Assembly: GCF_028209395.1 (NCBI RefSeq)
Contig: NZ_JAQLDQ010000002.1
Coordinates: 118,096 to 182,095 of the forward strand
Direction of reading: 5' to 3'
DNA from: Collinsella aerofaciens
GTDB lineage: Bacteria; Actinomycetota; Coriobacteriia; Coriobacteriales; Coriobacteriaceae
DNA length: 64,000 bases
The notes under the pieces were generated by a model, which saw nothing but the letters and a program-made list of their open reading frames with translations, had not been told where the DNA came from and did not search any database. The position numbers and the translations under genes are program-made. This document shows, one piece after another, positions 43,344 to 52,472 of the stretch (position 1 is the first letter of the stretch; every line of letters starts with the position of its first letter).

Positions 43344-43631
43344 ATGACCGCCCACGAGATCATCATCCGTCCGATCGTGTCCGAGCGTTCCTTCTCCGGC
43401 ATGGAGCTGAACAAGTACACGTTCGAGGTCGCCAAGGATGCTAACAAGTATCAGATCAAGGACGCTGTCGAGGAGATCTTCGGCGTCAAGGTCGTTCGCG
43501 TGAACACCTTGACGGTCAAGCCCAAGATCAAGCGCGTGCGCTATGTCGCCGGCAAGACCCGTTCTTGGAAGAAGGCCATCGTCACGCTGGCCGAGGGCGA
43601 CACCATCGAGGTCTTTGGCAACCAGGCCTAA
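43344..43631 (+). CDS. rplW: ribosomal protein L23 (uL23)
   Basis: 95 residues at the polypeptide exit site, docking point for trigger factor and SRP. IIIRPIVSERSF and NTLTVKPKIKRVRY are conserved. It shares no gap with rplD (start at 43344), so translation is coupled. Confidence 0.95.
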   Translation: MTAHEIIIRPIVSERSFSGMELNKYTFEVAKDANKYQIKDAVEEIFGVKVVRVNTLTVKPKIKRVRYVAGKTRSWKKAIVTLAEGDTIEVFGNQA

Positions 43632-43649
43632 GACTCGCTGCTGTTGAGT

Positions 43650-43731
43650 GAGCTCATGCCTCCCAAATAGGGGAGGCGAGAGCTCAAGGTTTCGGGCGTA
43701 TAAAATGGACACGCCCGGAACCGTGTATACG
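43650..43731 (+). promoter_or_regulatory. hairpins and 27-base element before rplB (copy 2)
   Basis: The unusually long rplW-rplB gap contains a strong hairpin (GAGCTC and GCCTCCC pairing with GGGAGGC and GAGCTC, 43650-43685), a second hairpin CGGGCGT / ACGCCCG (43693-43717) and, overlapping it, the 27-base element (43705-43731) seen before rplC. No T-run follows the first hairpin. It may be an internal promoter or a processing/feedback site. Confidence 0.5.
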
Positions 43732-43810
43732 TCCGGTGTCATCGCACCCGAGGCAGAACCTCGAATCCCTGTCTGCGATGGCTAACGGATTCCTATTGAA
43801 AGGGATTGTA

Positions 43811-44641
43811 ATGGCTGTAAAGCACCTTAAGCCGACCTCCGCTGGTAGGCGTTGGCAGACGATCTCCGACTTCTCCGAGATCACCTGCACCAAGCCCGAG
43901 AAGTCCCTTCTCGAGCCCCTGCCCAAGAAGGCCGGTCGTAACAACAACGGCCGCATCACCACCCGCCACCAGGGCGGCGGCGTGAAGCGTCGTTACCGCG
44001 TGATCGACTTCAAGCGCAACAAGGACGGCGTGCCCGCCAAGGTTGCCACGATCGAGTACGATCCGAACCGTTCCGCTCGCATCGCTCTGCTGCACTACGC
44101 TGACGGTGAGAAGCGCTACATCCTGGCCCCCAAGGGCCTCGAGGTCGGTCAGACCATCATGTCCGGTTCTGACGCCGACATCAAGCCGGGCAACGCTCTG
44201 CCCCTCGCCGACATCCCCGTCGGTACGCTCATCCACGCCGTCGAGTTCCAGCCGGGCAAGGGCGCTGCTATCGCCCGTTCCGCCGGTAACTCCTGCCAGC
44301 TGATGGGTAAGGAAGGCAAGTACGCTATCGTCCGTATGCCTTCCTCCGAGATGCGCCGCATCCTCGTTACCTGCCGCGCCACCGTCGGTGAGGTCGGCAA
44401 CGCCGATCACGCCAACATCGTCATCGGCAAGGCCGGCCGTAAGCGTCACATGAACGTGCGCCCGACCGTCCGCGGTACCGTCATGAACCCTGTCGACCAC
44501 CCGCACGGCGGTGGCGAGGGCAAGAACCACACCTCTGGTCGTCCCTCTGTTACCCCCTGGGGTAAGCCGACGAAGGGCCTTCGTACGCGCAAGAAGAAGA
44601 AGGTCTCGAACCAGCACATCATTCGTCGCCGTAAGAAGTAA
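43811..44641 (+). CDS. rplB: ribosomal protein L2 (uL2)
   Basis: 276 residues from ATG 43811, the normal length. It lies near the peptidyl-transferase centre and the subunit interface. [16 protein letters not shown] and [14 protein letters not shown] (with the essential His) are conserved. The upstream TTG/ATG codons of the longer open frame lack a ribosome site; AAAGGGATTGTA precedes the chosen start. Confidence 0.96.
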   Translation: MAVKHLKPTSAGRRWQTISDFSEITCTKPEKSLLEPLPKKAGRNNNGRITTRHQGGGVKRRYRVIDFKRNKDGVPAKVATIEYDPNRSARIALLHYADGEKRYILAPKGLEVGQTIMSGSDADIKPGNALPLADIPVGTLIHAVEFQPGKGAAIARSAGNSCQLMGKEGKYAIVRMPSSEMRRILVTCRATVGEVGNADHANIVIGKAGRKRHMNVRPTVRGTVMNPVDHPHGGGEGKNHTSGRPSVTPWGKPTKGLRTRKKKKVSNQHIIRRRKK

Positions 44642-44673
44642 TTTCGGATACCGAGTTTTAGGAGAAAGCACTT

Positions 44674-44934
44674 ATGAGCAGAAGTCTCAAAAAGGGCCCG
44701 TTCGTGGAGACTCGCCTTCTCTCGCGTATCACCGCGATGAACGAGGCTGGCAAGAAGGACGTCGTGAAGACCTGGTCCCGCGCGTCCACCATCTTCCCCG
44801 AGATGGTTGGTCACACCATCGCCGTCCACGACGGCCGCAAGCATGTGCCCGTGTATGTTACCGAGTCCATGGTTGGTCACAAGCTCGGCGAGTTCGCGCC
44901 GACTCGTACGTTCCGTGGCCACAAGGCCAAATAG
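44674..44934 (+). CDS. rpsS: ribosomal protein S19 (uS19)
   Basis: 86 residues; [10 protein letters not shown] and [17 protein letters not shown] are diagnostic. It binds the 16S head and contacts A-site tRNA. ATG 44674 follows AGGAGAAAG. Confidence 0.96.
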   Translation: MSRSLKKGPFVETRLLSRITAMNEAGKKDVVKTWSRASTIFPEMVGHTIAVHDGRKHVPVYVTESMVGHKLGEFAPTRTFRGHKAK

Positions 44935-44948
44935 GGGGTTAACCGTAA

Positions 44949-45320
44949 ATGGCAACTAAGTCTATTGAAACTGAGGCCACCGAGGTTCGCGCCGTCGCTA
45001 AGTACGTGCGTGTTTCCCCCAGCAAGGCCCGCCTGGTGGTCGATCTGATCCGCCGCAAGCCTGTCGCTCAGGCCTTCGACATCCTCCACTTCTGCGACCG
45101 CGCCGTCGCCGTGGATGTCGAGAAGGTTCTCCGTTCCGCCGTTGCGAACGCCGAGAACAACAACGGTCTGCGTGCCGACAACCTGGTTGTCGCCGCTGCC
45201 TATGTTGACGAGGGTCCGACGCTTAAGCGCATCCGTCCCCGCGCCAAGGGTTCCGCTTCTCGCATTCTGAAGCGTACTTCCCACATCACCGTCGTCGTTG
45301 CTCCTCGAAAGGAGGCGTAA
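44949..45320 (+). CDS. rplV: ribosomal protein L22 (uL22)
   Basis: 123 residues with a tunnel-lining beta hairpin near its C terminus ([21 protein letters not shown]). [19 protein letters not shown] is the start of the globular domain. An N-terminal stretch of about 12 residues ([12 protein letters not shown]) precedes it. Translation is probably coupled to rpsC, six bases on. Confidence 0.95.
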   Translation: MATKSIETEATEVRAVAKYVRVSPSKARLVVDLIRRKPVAQAFDILHFCDRAVAVDVEKVLRSAVANAENNNGLRADNLVVAAAYVDEGPTLKRIRPRAKGSASRILKRTSHITVVVAPRKEA

Positions 45321-45326
45321 AGCTGT

Positions 45327-46037
45327 ATGGGTCAGAAAGTCTACCCCACCGGCTTCCGTCTTGGCATCACCGAGAACTGGCGCTCCCGCTGGTTCGCAGA
45401 GAAGGATTACGCTAAGACCCTCGGTAACGATCTCGAGATCCGCAAGTACCTCGAGAAGCGTCTTTCCCGCGCAGCTGTCTCCCGCGTCGAGATCGAGCGC
45501 GCTGGCGACAAGGTGAAGGTCATCATCCTCACCGCTCGCCCCGGCGTTGTCATCGGTAAGAAGGGTGCCGAGATCGATACCCTCCGCACCGAGCTCGAGA
45601 AGGTCGCTGGCGTCTCCAAGGGCCAGCTCTCCGTCGACGTTGTCGAGATCAAGCGCCCCGAGCTCGACGCCAACCTCGTTGCTCAGTCTATCGCCGAGCA
45701 GCTCGAGGGCCGCGTTGCCTTCCGTCGCGCTATGCGCAAGGCTGTCCAGTCCGCCCGCAAGGCCGGCGCTAAGGGCATCCGTATCCAGTGCTCCGGTCGT
45801 CTCGGCGGTGCCGAGATGGGCCGTCGTGAGTGGTACCGTGAGGGTCGCGTGCCTCTGCACACCCTCCGTGCCAAGATCGACTACGGCACGGCTGTCGCCA
45901 GCACCACCATGGGCGCTTGCGGCGTGAAGGTCTGGATCTACCTGGGCGAGAAGCTCCCGGGCCAGCCTGTTCCCAACCCTGCACTCGAGGGCTCTTCCCG
46001 TCCTCGTCGTCGTAACTCCGAGAGGAGGGGTCAGTAG
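45327..46037 (+). CDS. rpsC: ribosomal protein S3 (uS3)
   Basis: 236 residues with the KH domain ([18 protein letters not shown]) and the mRNA-entry domain ([25 protein letters not shown], Arg-rich helicase surface). The C terminus is basic ([14 protein letters not shown]). Its stop codon shares a base with the GTG of rplP. Confidence 0.96.
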   Translation: MGQKVYPTGFRLGITENWRSRWFAEKDYAKTLGNDLEIRKYLEKRLSRAAVSRVEIERAGDKVKVIILTARPGVVIGKKGAEIDTLRTELEKVAGVSKGQLSVDVVEIKRPELDANLVAQSIAEQLEGRVAFRRAMRKAVQSARKAGAKGIRIQCSGRLGGAEMGRREWYREGRVPLHTLRAKIDYGTAVASTTMGACGVKVWIYLGEKLPGQPVPNPALEGSSRPRRRNSERRGQ

Positions 46038-46540
46038 TGCTTGCCCCTAAGCGTATTCTTCACCGCAAGGTGCAGCGTGGCTCCATGAAGGGCCAGGCCA
46101 AGGGTAATACCGAGCTGCATTTCGGCGAGTTTGGTATCCAGGCTCTCGAGGCCCATTGGATCACCAACCGTCAGATCGAGGCCGCTCGTATTGCCATGAC
46201 CCGCTACATGAAGCGTGGCGGTCGTGTCTACATCACGATCTTCCCCGATAAGCCCATCACCAAGAAGCCTGCCGAGACTCGCATGGGTTCTGGTAAGGGT
46301 AACCCCGAGGAGTGGGTGGCCGTCGTCAAGCCCGGCCGCATCATGTTCGAGGTCAAGGGCGTGCCCGAGGAGGTCGCTCGCGAGGCTCTGCGTCTTGCAC
46401 AGCACAAGCTTCCCATCAAGACCAAGATTGTTGCTGCCAAGAACGCTGAGCAGCGCATCGAGAAGGAGATGGCTGAGGAGGCCGCTCTCGAGGCCAAGTG
46501 GGCTGCTGAGGACGCCGCCGCCGCCAAGGAGGAGAACTAA
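46037..46540 (+). CDS. rplP: ribosomal protein L16 (uL16) with C-terminal extension
   Basis: 167 residues, against about 136 in E. coli. The normal fold runs to about residue 138 ([34 protein letters not shown]), after which an Ala/Glu-rich helix of about 28 residues follows ([19 protein letters not shown]). GTG 46037 overlaps the rpsC stop by one base, behind GGAGGGG. It shares a base with rpmC at its own end. Confidence 0.95.
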   Translation: MLAPKRILHRKVQRGSMKGQAKGNTELHFGEFGIQALEAHWITNRQIEAARIAMTRYMKRGGRVYITIFPDKPITKKPAETRMGSGKGNPEEWVAVVKPGRIMFEVKGVPEEVAREALRLAQHKLPIKTKIVAAKNAEQRIEKEMAEEAALEAKWAAEDAAAAKEEN

Positions 46541-46755
46541 TGAAGCCCGCAGAGATTCGTGAGCTCTCGGACGCTCAGCTCGTTGAGAAGCTGAAGGAAA
46601 TGCGCGCCGAGCTCTTTAACCTTCGTTTCCAGATGGCCACCAGCCAGCTGGACAACACCGCTCGCGTCAACACCGTGAAGAAGGACATCGCTCGCGTCCT
46701 CACGGAGCAGCGCGCCCGCGAGATCGCAGCGGAGAAGTCCGCTGTCGCCGAGTAG
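46540..46755 (+). CDS. rpmC: ribosomal protein L29 (uL29)
   Basis: 71 residues, helical hairpin at the tunnel exit: ELSDAQLVEKLKEMRAELF then FQMATSQLDNTARV. The start overlaps the rplP stop in TAATG. Confidence 0.95.
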   Translation: MKPAEIRELSDAQLVEKLKEMRAELFNLRFQMATSQLDNTARVNTVKKDIARVLTEQRAREIAAEKSAVAE

Positions 46756-46771
46756 GACCTAAGGAGAGAAC

Positions 46772-47032
46772 ATGACTGATTCGCGTAACTCGCGTAAGGT
46801 CCGTACGGGTGTCGTTACCTCCGTCTCCGGTGCCAAGACCATCGTTGTCACCATCACCGAGCGCAAGCGTCACCCTAAGTACGGCAAGATGATGACCAGC
46901 TCCAAGAAGCTGCACGCTCACGACGAGGAGTGCACGGCTGGCGTGGGCGACACCGTCCGCGTTATGGAGACCCGTCCTATGTCCAAGATGAAGCGTTGGC
47001 GCCTCATCGAGGTCGTCGAGCGCGCTAAATAA
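46772..47032 (+). CDS. rpsQ: ribosomal protein S17 (uS17)
   Basis: 86 residues, OB-fold 16S-binding protein: GVVTSVSGAKTIVVTITERK, HAHDE and RPMSKMKRWRL. ATG 46772 follows AAGGAGAG. A 118-base gap follows, longer than elsewhere in the operon, with a GTATAAAGG stretch near 47100 that could be a weak internal promoter. Confidence 0.95.
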   Translation: MTDSRNSRKVRTGVVTSVSGAKTIVVTITERKRHPKYGKMMTSSKKLHAHDEECTAGVGDTVRVMETRPMSKMKRWRLIEVVERAK

Positions 47033-47150
47033 GCAGTCGCTCTTACGACTTGTACGTTTCCGAAGATGTGCGTATGTCTGGCTTGCATACCACGGGCCGT
47101 ATAAAGGCTGCGCACCTCTCTTCGGTTCTTAGTTCGGAGGAACATCTACC

Positions 47151-47519
47151 ATGATTCAGATGCAAACCATGCTGAACGTCGCCGACAACTCCGGCGCTCG
47201 CAAGATTCGCTGCATCAAGGTGCTTGGCGGTTCCAAGCGTCGTTATGCAGGCATCGGCGATGTGTTCATCGGTGCTGTCCAGGAGGCTACCCCTGGCGCC
47301 AACGTCAAGAAGAAGGACGTTGTCCGTTGCGTCGTCGTTCGCACCGTTAAGGAGATCCGCCGCAAGGATGGCTCCTACATTCGCTTTGATGAGAACGCCT
47401 GCGTTGTCATCAACAACGATGGTTCGCCCGTCGGCACCCGTATCTTCGGGCCCGTCGCTCGCGAGCTTCGTGACAAGAAGTACATGAAGATCGTCTCGCT
47501 CGCTCCCGAGACCCTGTAG
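47151..47519 (+). CDS. rplN: ribosomal protein L14 (uL14)
   Basis: 122 residues. [17 protein letters not shown] begins the beta-barrel and [22 protein letters not shown] ends it. ATG 47151 follows GGAGGAACATC. Confidence 0.96.
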   Translation: MIQMQTMLNVADNSGARKIRCIKVLGGSKRRYAGIGDVFIGAVQEATPGANVKKKDVVRCVVVRTVKEIRRKDGSYIRFDENACVVINNDGSPVGTRIFGPVARELRDKKYMKIVSLAPETL

Positions 47520-47532
47520 TTAGGGGAGATAT

Positions 47533-47838
47533 ATGTATATCAAGAAGGGCGATAAGGTCCAGGTTCTCTCTGGTAAGGATCGCGGCAAGCAGGGCGTTGT
47601 CCTGCGTGCTCTCCCCGCCGAGAACAAGGTCGTTGTCGAGGGCGTTTCGGTCGTCAAGAAGGCCGTCAAGCCCAACGCTGCCAACCAGCAGGGCGGCATC
47701 GTTTCGCAGGAGGCTCCCATCGACGCCTCCAACGTCAATCTCGTTTGCCCCGAGTGCGGTAAGGTTACCCGCGTCGGTCACGAGAAGGACGGCAAGAACA
47801 AGCTGCGCGTCTGCAAGAAGTGCGGCCACAAGTTCTAA
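47533..47838 (+). CDS. rplX: ribosomal protein L24 (uL24)
   Basis: 101 residues, assembly initiator of the large subunit. The KOW motif reads [22 protein letters not shown], and a CPEC / CKKC pair suggests a zinc ribbon in the C-terminal part. It is the last gene of the operon: a terminator follows and rplE, which normally comes next, is missing. Confidence 0.95.
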   Translation: MYIKKGDKVQVLSGKDRGKQGVVLRALPAENKVVVEGVSVVKKAVKPNAANQQGGIVSQEAPIDASNVNLVCPECGKVTRVGHEKDGKNKLRVCKKCGHKF

Positions 47839-47866
47839 GCTGCCCGCAACATCAAGTTGCTAGCAA

Positions 47867-47899
47867 AGGCCCGGATGCCATGGCACCCGGGCCTTTTTC
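47867..47899 (+). terminator. terminator after rplX
   Basis: AGGCCCGG pairs with CCGGGCCT around an inner TGCCATGGCA palindrome and is followed by TTTTT. It supports a genuine operon end at rplX. Confidence 0.9.
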
Positions 47900-48605
47900 T
47901 ATCCCTACTCGATGGCTTCGGTTCTGCCGTCCTGTCATTCCGGTTGCATCCAGTTTTCGGTGCCGTCTCGAATCGAGTGCCGCCAGGTGACACCCTGTCG
48001 CGTTTCGTCGGCTTCGGGGACAAAAGTCGGGACAACTCCAAAAACTATTTTCGAACTCAGGGCTTTGAGTTTTTGTTTTTGTCCCAAAGGGCGCGGCGGG
48101 ATGCCTTTGGAGGCTCGATAGCGCCGAAAACGCCCGTTTTGAAACTTAAATGCCTTTTCGCGTGCAAGCCGCCAGCTGCAATAGGAAGTGAATCAACGCA
48201 GGTGGCTTTCAAGCAGTTTGCAAAACTGCAGGTCGCAGGTCTTCATTGCCAGTAGGAGAAATGAGTAGTCTCAGGTGGCTTGCCCATGAGTTGACGAACG
48301 GGATTTGAGATTACGCTGACGTCCGGAAACGCTTCGAGCACGGCGTTACGTTTTTGGGGTTTGGGCGTAGCCCCTGCACCCGCGAGCGCGGGCCTTAAGC
48401 CCGCCGAGAGGGTGACGCGTCGAAAACGAAGGGGAAAGAGAGAAGGGGCCGTCCCTATCATTCAGGTTGCGACCGAAGAAGACAAGGAGACCCCCTGAGC
48501 CTGAATGATGCCCCACAGACCGCGTCCGACCGAGCTCAAGCCGAGCTTTTCCTGACGTCCGCCTTCGCGAAGATGATGGCTGGATTGGCTATGGATTGGC
48601 AACAC
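47900..48605. other. gene-free stretch with inverted repeats
   Basis: About 700 bases in which no frame shows convincing coding character. ATCATTCAGG (48457-48466) and CCTGAATGAT (48500-48509) form a 10-base inverted repeat. GGGGCCGTCCCT (48445-48456) is repeated inverted as AGGGACGGCCCC at 48625-48636, in the transposase remnant. A GCAGTTTGCAAAACTGC palindrome lies near 48215. It probably contains degraded insertion-sequence ends. Confidence 0.45.
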
Positions 48606-49095
48606 TTATTTGGACGATTCCGGGAGGGACGGCCCCGCCTCCCTGAACTCGACCGGCGACATGTAGCCCAGCGTCGAGTGGATCCTGAAGTTGTTGTACC
48701 AGTGCACGTAATCCAAGAGCTTGGCTCGGAGCTCGCGCGTCCCTCCTCGGTCCTTCGGAGTGGCCGACGATCTCCCCGTTGCAGAGGTCGACGAGCAGGC
48801 AGACGTAGTTCCACGACGCCCCGACGCGCACGCAGACCAAGTCGCTGCATATATGGGTGCACGGCGCCCTGCCGCCGAAGCCGCGCGCGACGACGTTCGA
48901 CACGTCGGCCTCGTTGACCGCCCCGGGGTGCACCTTGAACCTCTTCCTGCCGTATGCGCCGGCCAGGCCGTTCTCCCTCATGATGCGGCAGACGCGGCGC
49001 CGGCTGACGGTAACGCCCGACCTCCCGGGCGACGCCTTGATCTTGCGCGATCCGTTCCGGCCCTTGCTGGCGGCGTGCGCCGCCGCGGCCGCCGT
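48606..49095 (-). pseudogene. IS3-family transposase OrfB remnant
   Basis: Pieces of an IS3/IS150-type transposase are in order but broken. From the junction near 49095: AHAASKGRNGSRKIKAS, VSRRRVCRIMRENGLAGAY, then APCTHICSDLVCVRV and WNYVCLLVDLCNGEIVGHS with the first catalytic Asp region. After DAR the frame changes and the text jumps to ELRAKLLDYVHWYNN and IHSTLGYMSP, so the segment with the second Asp and the Glu is deleted, with a frameshift at about 48745. OrfA and the N-terminal helix-turn-helix are missing. It is inactive. Confidence 0.8.
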
Positions 49096-49380
49096 CGCCC
49101 CCGACATTAAGGTCCTCAAGGGCCGCGTCGTCTCCGGCGACCAGTTCGTCTCGCCCGCGGAACAGAAGGAGCGAATCCTCGCGACCTTCGGCGACCTGTG
49201 CTGCGAGATGGAGGGCTGCACCATCGCGCAGGCCGCTTATCTCAACGGCGTGCCCCTCGTCGTCGTGCGCGCCATCAGCGACAAGCCCTGCGCCGAGGGC
49301 CGGGTCGTGACTACAACTCTTTCGAGAAGAAGGCCGCCTGCGACTGCGCCCGCATCGCCGCGCGCATGGTTAAGCTTTAG
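49087..49380 (+). pseudogene. 5'-methylthioadenosine/S-adenosylhomocysteine nucleosidase, C-terminal remnant
   Basis: The last 98 or so residues of an MTA/SAH nucleosidase: VVSGDQFVSP, the catalytic region CCEMEGCTIAQAAYLNGVP and RAISDK. A frameshift near 49300 breaks the chain, and the rest (DYNSFEKKAACDCARIAARM) continues in another frame. The N-terminal two thirds is absent because the sequence meets the IS3 remnant. A functional copy must lie elsewhere, if at all. Confidence 0.8.
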
Positions 49381-49607
49381 GCCCTGCGCGCCGGGGCCCT
49401 TCTTTATGTTGGGACCCCGGCGCGCCGGGGCCCTTTCCAAAGCGAAGTGTCGAGCCGAAGTGTTGAGCGTCGGCCCTGAATGTTCAATGGCCGTTGTTTT
49501 CTGCCCCTCAAGTGGTGGACTTTTCCTCGGAGCTGTTGATTCCCCCACGCGCCCCCTTCCGTTCTCTGTTCTCCCCTTATACTCCTTGTACGAGGAGGTA
49601 AGAAGTC

Positions 49608-52349
49608 ATGGACAAGACCACACAGGACAGCTTGGCAAAGAAACCCGTCGACATGAGGGACAGGATTCTCGAGCATCTCGAGGCCCTCACCTCTGCCGTC
49701 TCGCTCGACGACCTTGCCCGTCTGTCCACCTCCGACATCGCCGAGACACTCATCATCTCCAGGAGCCTGGCGAGCCAGTACCTCAACGACCTTGTTCGCG
49801 CCGGTCTTGTGGTTAAGGTGGCGGGCAGGCCTGTCCGTTATTTTCATCGCCGCGCGTTCCAGAAGCGTTTTCAGGTAAAGCTCTCTGCAAGCGAGTACGC
49901 CTCGCTCGCCGACCTCATCCAGGCGACGGGAATCGCCGATCACCGCGACTTCGCGCGTGCCGTGGGCTTCGACATGAGCCTCAGCTCCGTTGTCGAGCAG
50001 TGCAAGGCTGCGGTTCAGTACCCTCCGTTTGGCCTGCCCATCCTCTTGAGCGGCGGCGTGGGTGTCGGTAAGTCTTTCCTTTCTCGCCTTGTGTACGAGT
50101 ACGGCAAGAACCAGGGCTTGCTGTCCCGCGACTCCTCCTATGTGCGCATCGACTGCGCCGGGGTCCCGGACGCCGCCTCGTTCAACGGGCTTCTTGACGA
50201 GTCGATCGCGAAAGCGCGCGGGGGTGTGGTCTTTGTCAACGGCATCGAGGCACTCTCTCCCTCTGCGATGGAGCACTGCCTTGCGACGGCCCTCGGGCTC
50301 GATGCCTCCCAGGATGCGCCGCGCGCTCGCCTCGTTCTTTCGACGACGCTTTCCGCCGATGACCTGAAGGTTTCCTCGGCCTACAGCAAAATGCCCATCT
50401 GTGCCCGCGTCCCCTCACTCAAGGAGCGGACCCCCGAGGAGCGCGAGGATCTCATCTTGAGCTTCCTGCGCAGCGAGGGGTGCCGAATCGGTTCTGATGT
50501 GAAGATCAGCCGCGGCGCATACCGTTGCCTCGTGAACGCGGACTTTTCCGATAACATCGCCGGCTTGCGCGCCTGCGTGACGAACTGCTGCGCCAAAGCG
50601 TTCCTCAATCGCGAGGGCGACTACGTCGTCGTTCGCCCGTATCTTCTTCCCAGCGGGCTCCTCTCCTCCGCGCAGATCGATCAACAGCCCGACGATGGCG
50701 TTCTGATCGACGCGTCTCTGGATGCCGCCGAGAGCACAGGGCCGGTCGAGCAGGCGCTCGATGCCCTGTGCTCCCTCGATGAGCGATTCTGCGCCGGGGA
50801 GCTCTCTGTCTCCGAGCTTGTCTCGCAAGCTGTCTCCGCTGTGCGCGGCGTTGAGGATCACTTGATCTTCGACCACGGCGTCGCCTCCTCGAGGTCGCGC
50901 GCCTTCGAGCGCGTCGTGGGCGCGGTCCTTGCCGACGCAGGCTCTTCTTATGGCATCGAGCTTTCGAGGAAGGTCGCTTTTCTACTGGCCCAGGAGATTT
51001 GCCTGCAGTTGTGGCCGGGTATCGGCCTGGCTAAGCGAAAGTCTGCCTGTGCGGAGCAAATCTCCCATCTCCTCGGTGCCGTGACCTCCGAATTGCCGTT
51101 TGCCTCGAGTGTCTCCGATCAGGTCGCCGCAGACGTGGAAGGGGCGCTGGGAATCTCGCTCGATCACTTCACGAAGACGCTTCTGACGCTGTGCGTCGCA
51201 TCGGAGTCTCGCGATGCGAAGGCCCTTCGGACGCTCTGCGTCATCTTGTCCCACGGCTACTCAACGGCGACGAGCATCGCCGACGCGGCGAACCGTATGC
51301 TCGGCATGCATGTGTACGAGGCTGTCGACATGCCCTACGACCAGCAGCTGAAGGACATCGTCGGTCCGCTCCAGCGCCTCGTCGACCGCCATTCCTACTG
51401 CACCGGGGTCGTGTTCCTCGTCGACATGGGCTCCTTGGAGGAGGCCTATAAGGCCCTCGAGAACGTTACCGACTCCACTATCGGCGTGGTGAACAACGTC
51501 TCTACCGGTCTTGCGCTCGAGATCGGGGTCGGGCTGCTCGGCGGCAAGTCCATCGCCGAGGTTCTTGGCGATGCGACCGCCGCGTGCGTGACGCACTGCA
51601 AGGTGATCGAGCGCGTCAACCGTGAGGACGCCATCGTCTTCTGCTCCGAGTCCGGGGTCGACGCCGCGGAGAGGATACGCCAGCTCGTCTCGCAGAGCCT
51701 CCCGCGCACCATAGGCGCGCGCCTGCTCACGAGGCCCTTCAAGCAGCTCGTCGCGAACGGGTCGAACGACGCCGTTTTCTCCGAGCACCGCGTCTGCGCC
51801 GTCATCGGCACGGGAGACCCCGGGGTCGCCTCCGTCCCCTTCGTCGCCCTCGAGGACATCATGTCGACGGCGTCCGCCTCTAAGGTTGATGCCGTGTTCG
51901 GCAGGTGGCTTGACGCTTCCGAGCTCTCTTCTTTCCACGAGAAGCTGCTCTCGAACATGACGCTGCAGAACGTCATCCGCTCCATCACCATCCTCGACCC
52001 GGAGCGGCTATTCCATGAGATCGAGAGCGCCGTGCACGAGCTTCAGCGCAGGACAGGCGAGAAGATCGGCAGCAACGCCATCATTGGGCTCTACGTTCAC
52101 CTCTGCTGTCTCGTCGAGCGCCTTGTTACCAGAAACCCCATTGAGACCTACGTTGGCCAGGACCGCTTCGAGGAGGAACGCGCCGATTTCATCGAGTCCT
52201 TCAGGCAGAGCTTCTCGAGCATCTCGACGCGCTATCGCGTAGAGGTTCCCGTAAGCGAGATCGCATATGTCTTCGACTACATAAGCGTGAGCGCCGCCCC
52301 GGCGCGAGAAGAGCGCCTCGGCTCCTCGGACCTCCTGCTCGACGAGTGA
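49608..52349 (+). CDS. LevR/ManR-family PTS-controlled transcriptional regulator with degenerate AAA+ domain
   Basis: A 913-residue regulator of the adjoining PTS operon. Order: winged helix (about 15-80, IAETLIISRSLASQYLNDLV), AAA+ domain (about 125-320), PRD1 (about 365-460), EIIA-Man-like domain with a phosphorylatable His549 in ILSHGYSTAT, a EIIB-like stretch, and PRD2 with His831 in LYVHLCCLVERL. Walker A is intact (GGVGVGKS, Lys155), but Walker B reads VVFVNGI (Asn211-Gly212 replace Asp-Glu) and the GAFTGA loop that contacts sigma-54 is missing. It may therefore bind nucleotide without working as a sigma-54 ATPase. ATG 49608 follows GAGGAGG. Confidence 0.85.
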   Translation: MDKTTQDSLAKKPVDMRDRILEHLEALTSAVSLDDLARLSTSDIAETLIISRSLASQYLNDLVRAGLVVKVAGRPVRYFHRRAFQKRFQVKLSASEYASLADLIQATGIADHRDFARAVGFDMSLSSVVEQCKAAVQYPPFGLPILLSGGVGVGKSFLSRLVYEYGKNQGLLSRDSSYVRIDCAGVPDAASFNGLLDESIAKARGGVVFVNGIEALSPSAMEHCLATALGLDASQDAPRARLVLSTTLSADDLKVSSAYSKMPICARVPSLKERTPEEREDLILSFLRSEGCRIGSDVKISRGAYRCLVNADFSDNIAGLRACVTNCCAKAFLNREGDYVVVRPYLLPSGLLSSAQIDQQPDDGVLIDASLDAAESTGPVEQALDALCSLDERFCAGELSVSELVSQAVSAVRGVEDHLIFDHGVASSRSRAFERVVGAVLADAGSSYGIELSRKVAFLLAQEICLQLWPGIGLAKRKSACAEQISHLLGAVTSELPFASSVSDQVAADVEGALGISLDHFTKTLLTLCVASESRDAKALRTLCVILSHGYSTATSIADAANRMLGMHVYEAVDMPYDQQLKDIVGPLQRLVDRHSYCTGVVFLVDMGSLEEAYKALENVTDSTIGVVNNVSTGLALEIGVGLLGGKSIAEVLGDATAACVTHCKVIERVNREDAIVFCSESGVDAAERIRQLVSQSLPRTIGARLLTRPFKQLVANGSNDAVFSEHRVCAVIGTGDPGVASVPFVALEDIMSTASASKVDAVFGRWLDASELSSFHEKLLSNMTLQNVIRSITILDPERLFHEIESAVHELQRRTGEKIGSNAIIGLYVHLCCLVERLVTRNPIETYVGQDRFEEERADFIESFRQSFSSISTRYRVEVPVSEIAYVFDYISVSAAPAREERLGSSDLLLDE

Positions 52350-52472
52350 CCTTCCCCGCGCCGCCGCAAGCTGACCGCGCGTCCTCAATAATCCGATAAC
52401 CCCTTGCCCGGCGCGAATCCGGATAGCGCCGAGGCAGTACCGAACGCAAAACTTCATTTGATAGGAGCAAAC

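Noticed and set aside
48243..48461. Small minus-strand protein next to the IS3 remnant
   Set aside because: No ribosome site or motif, and it lies in a degraded repeat-rich stretch.
52350..52472. A sigma-54 (-24/-12) promoter before the PTS operon
   Set aside because: The best match, GGCAGTACCGAACGC, has 11 instead of 10 bases between GG and GC and lacks TTGC.
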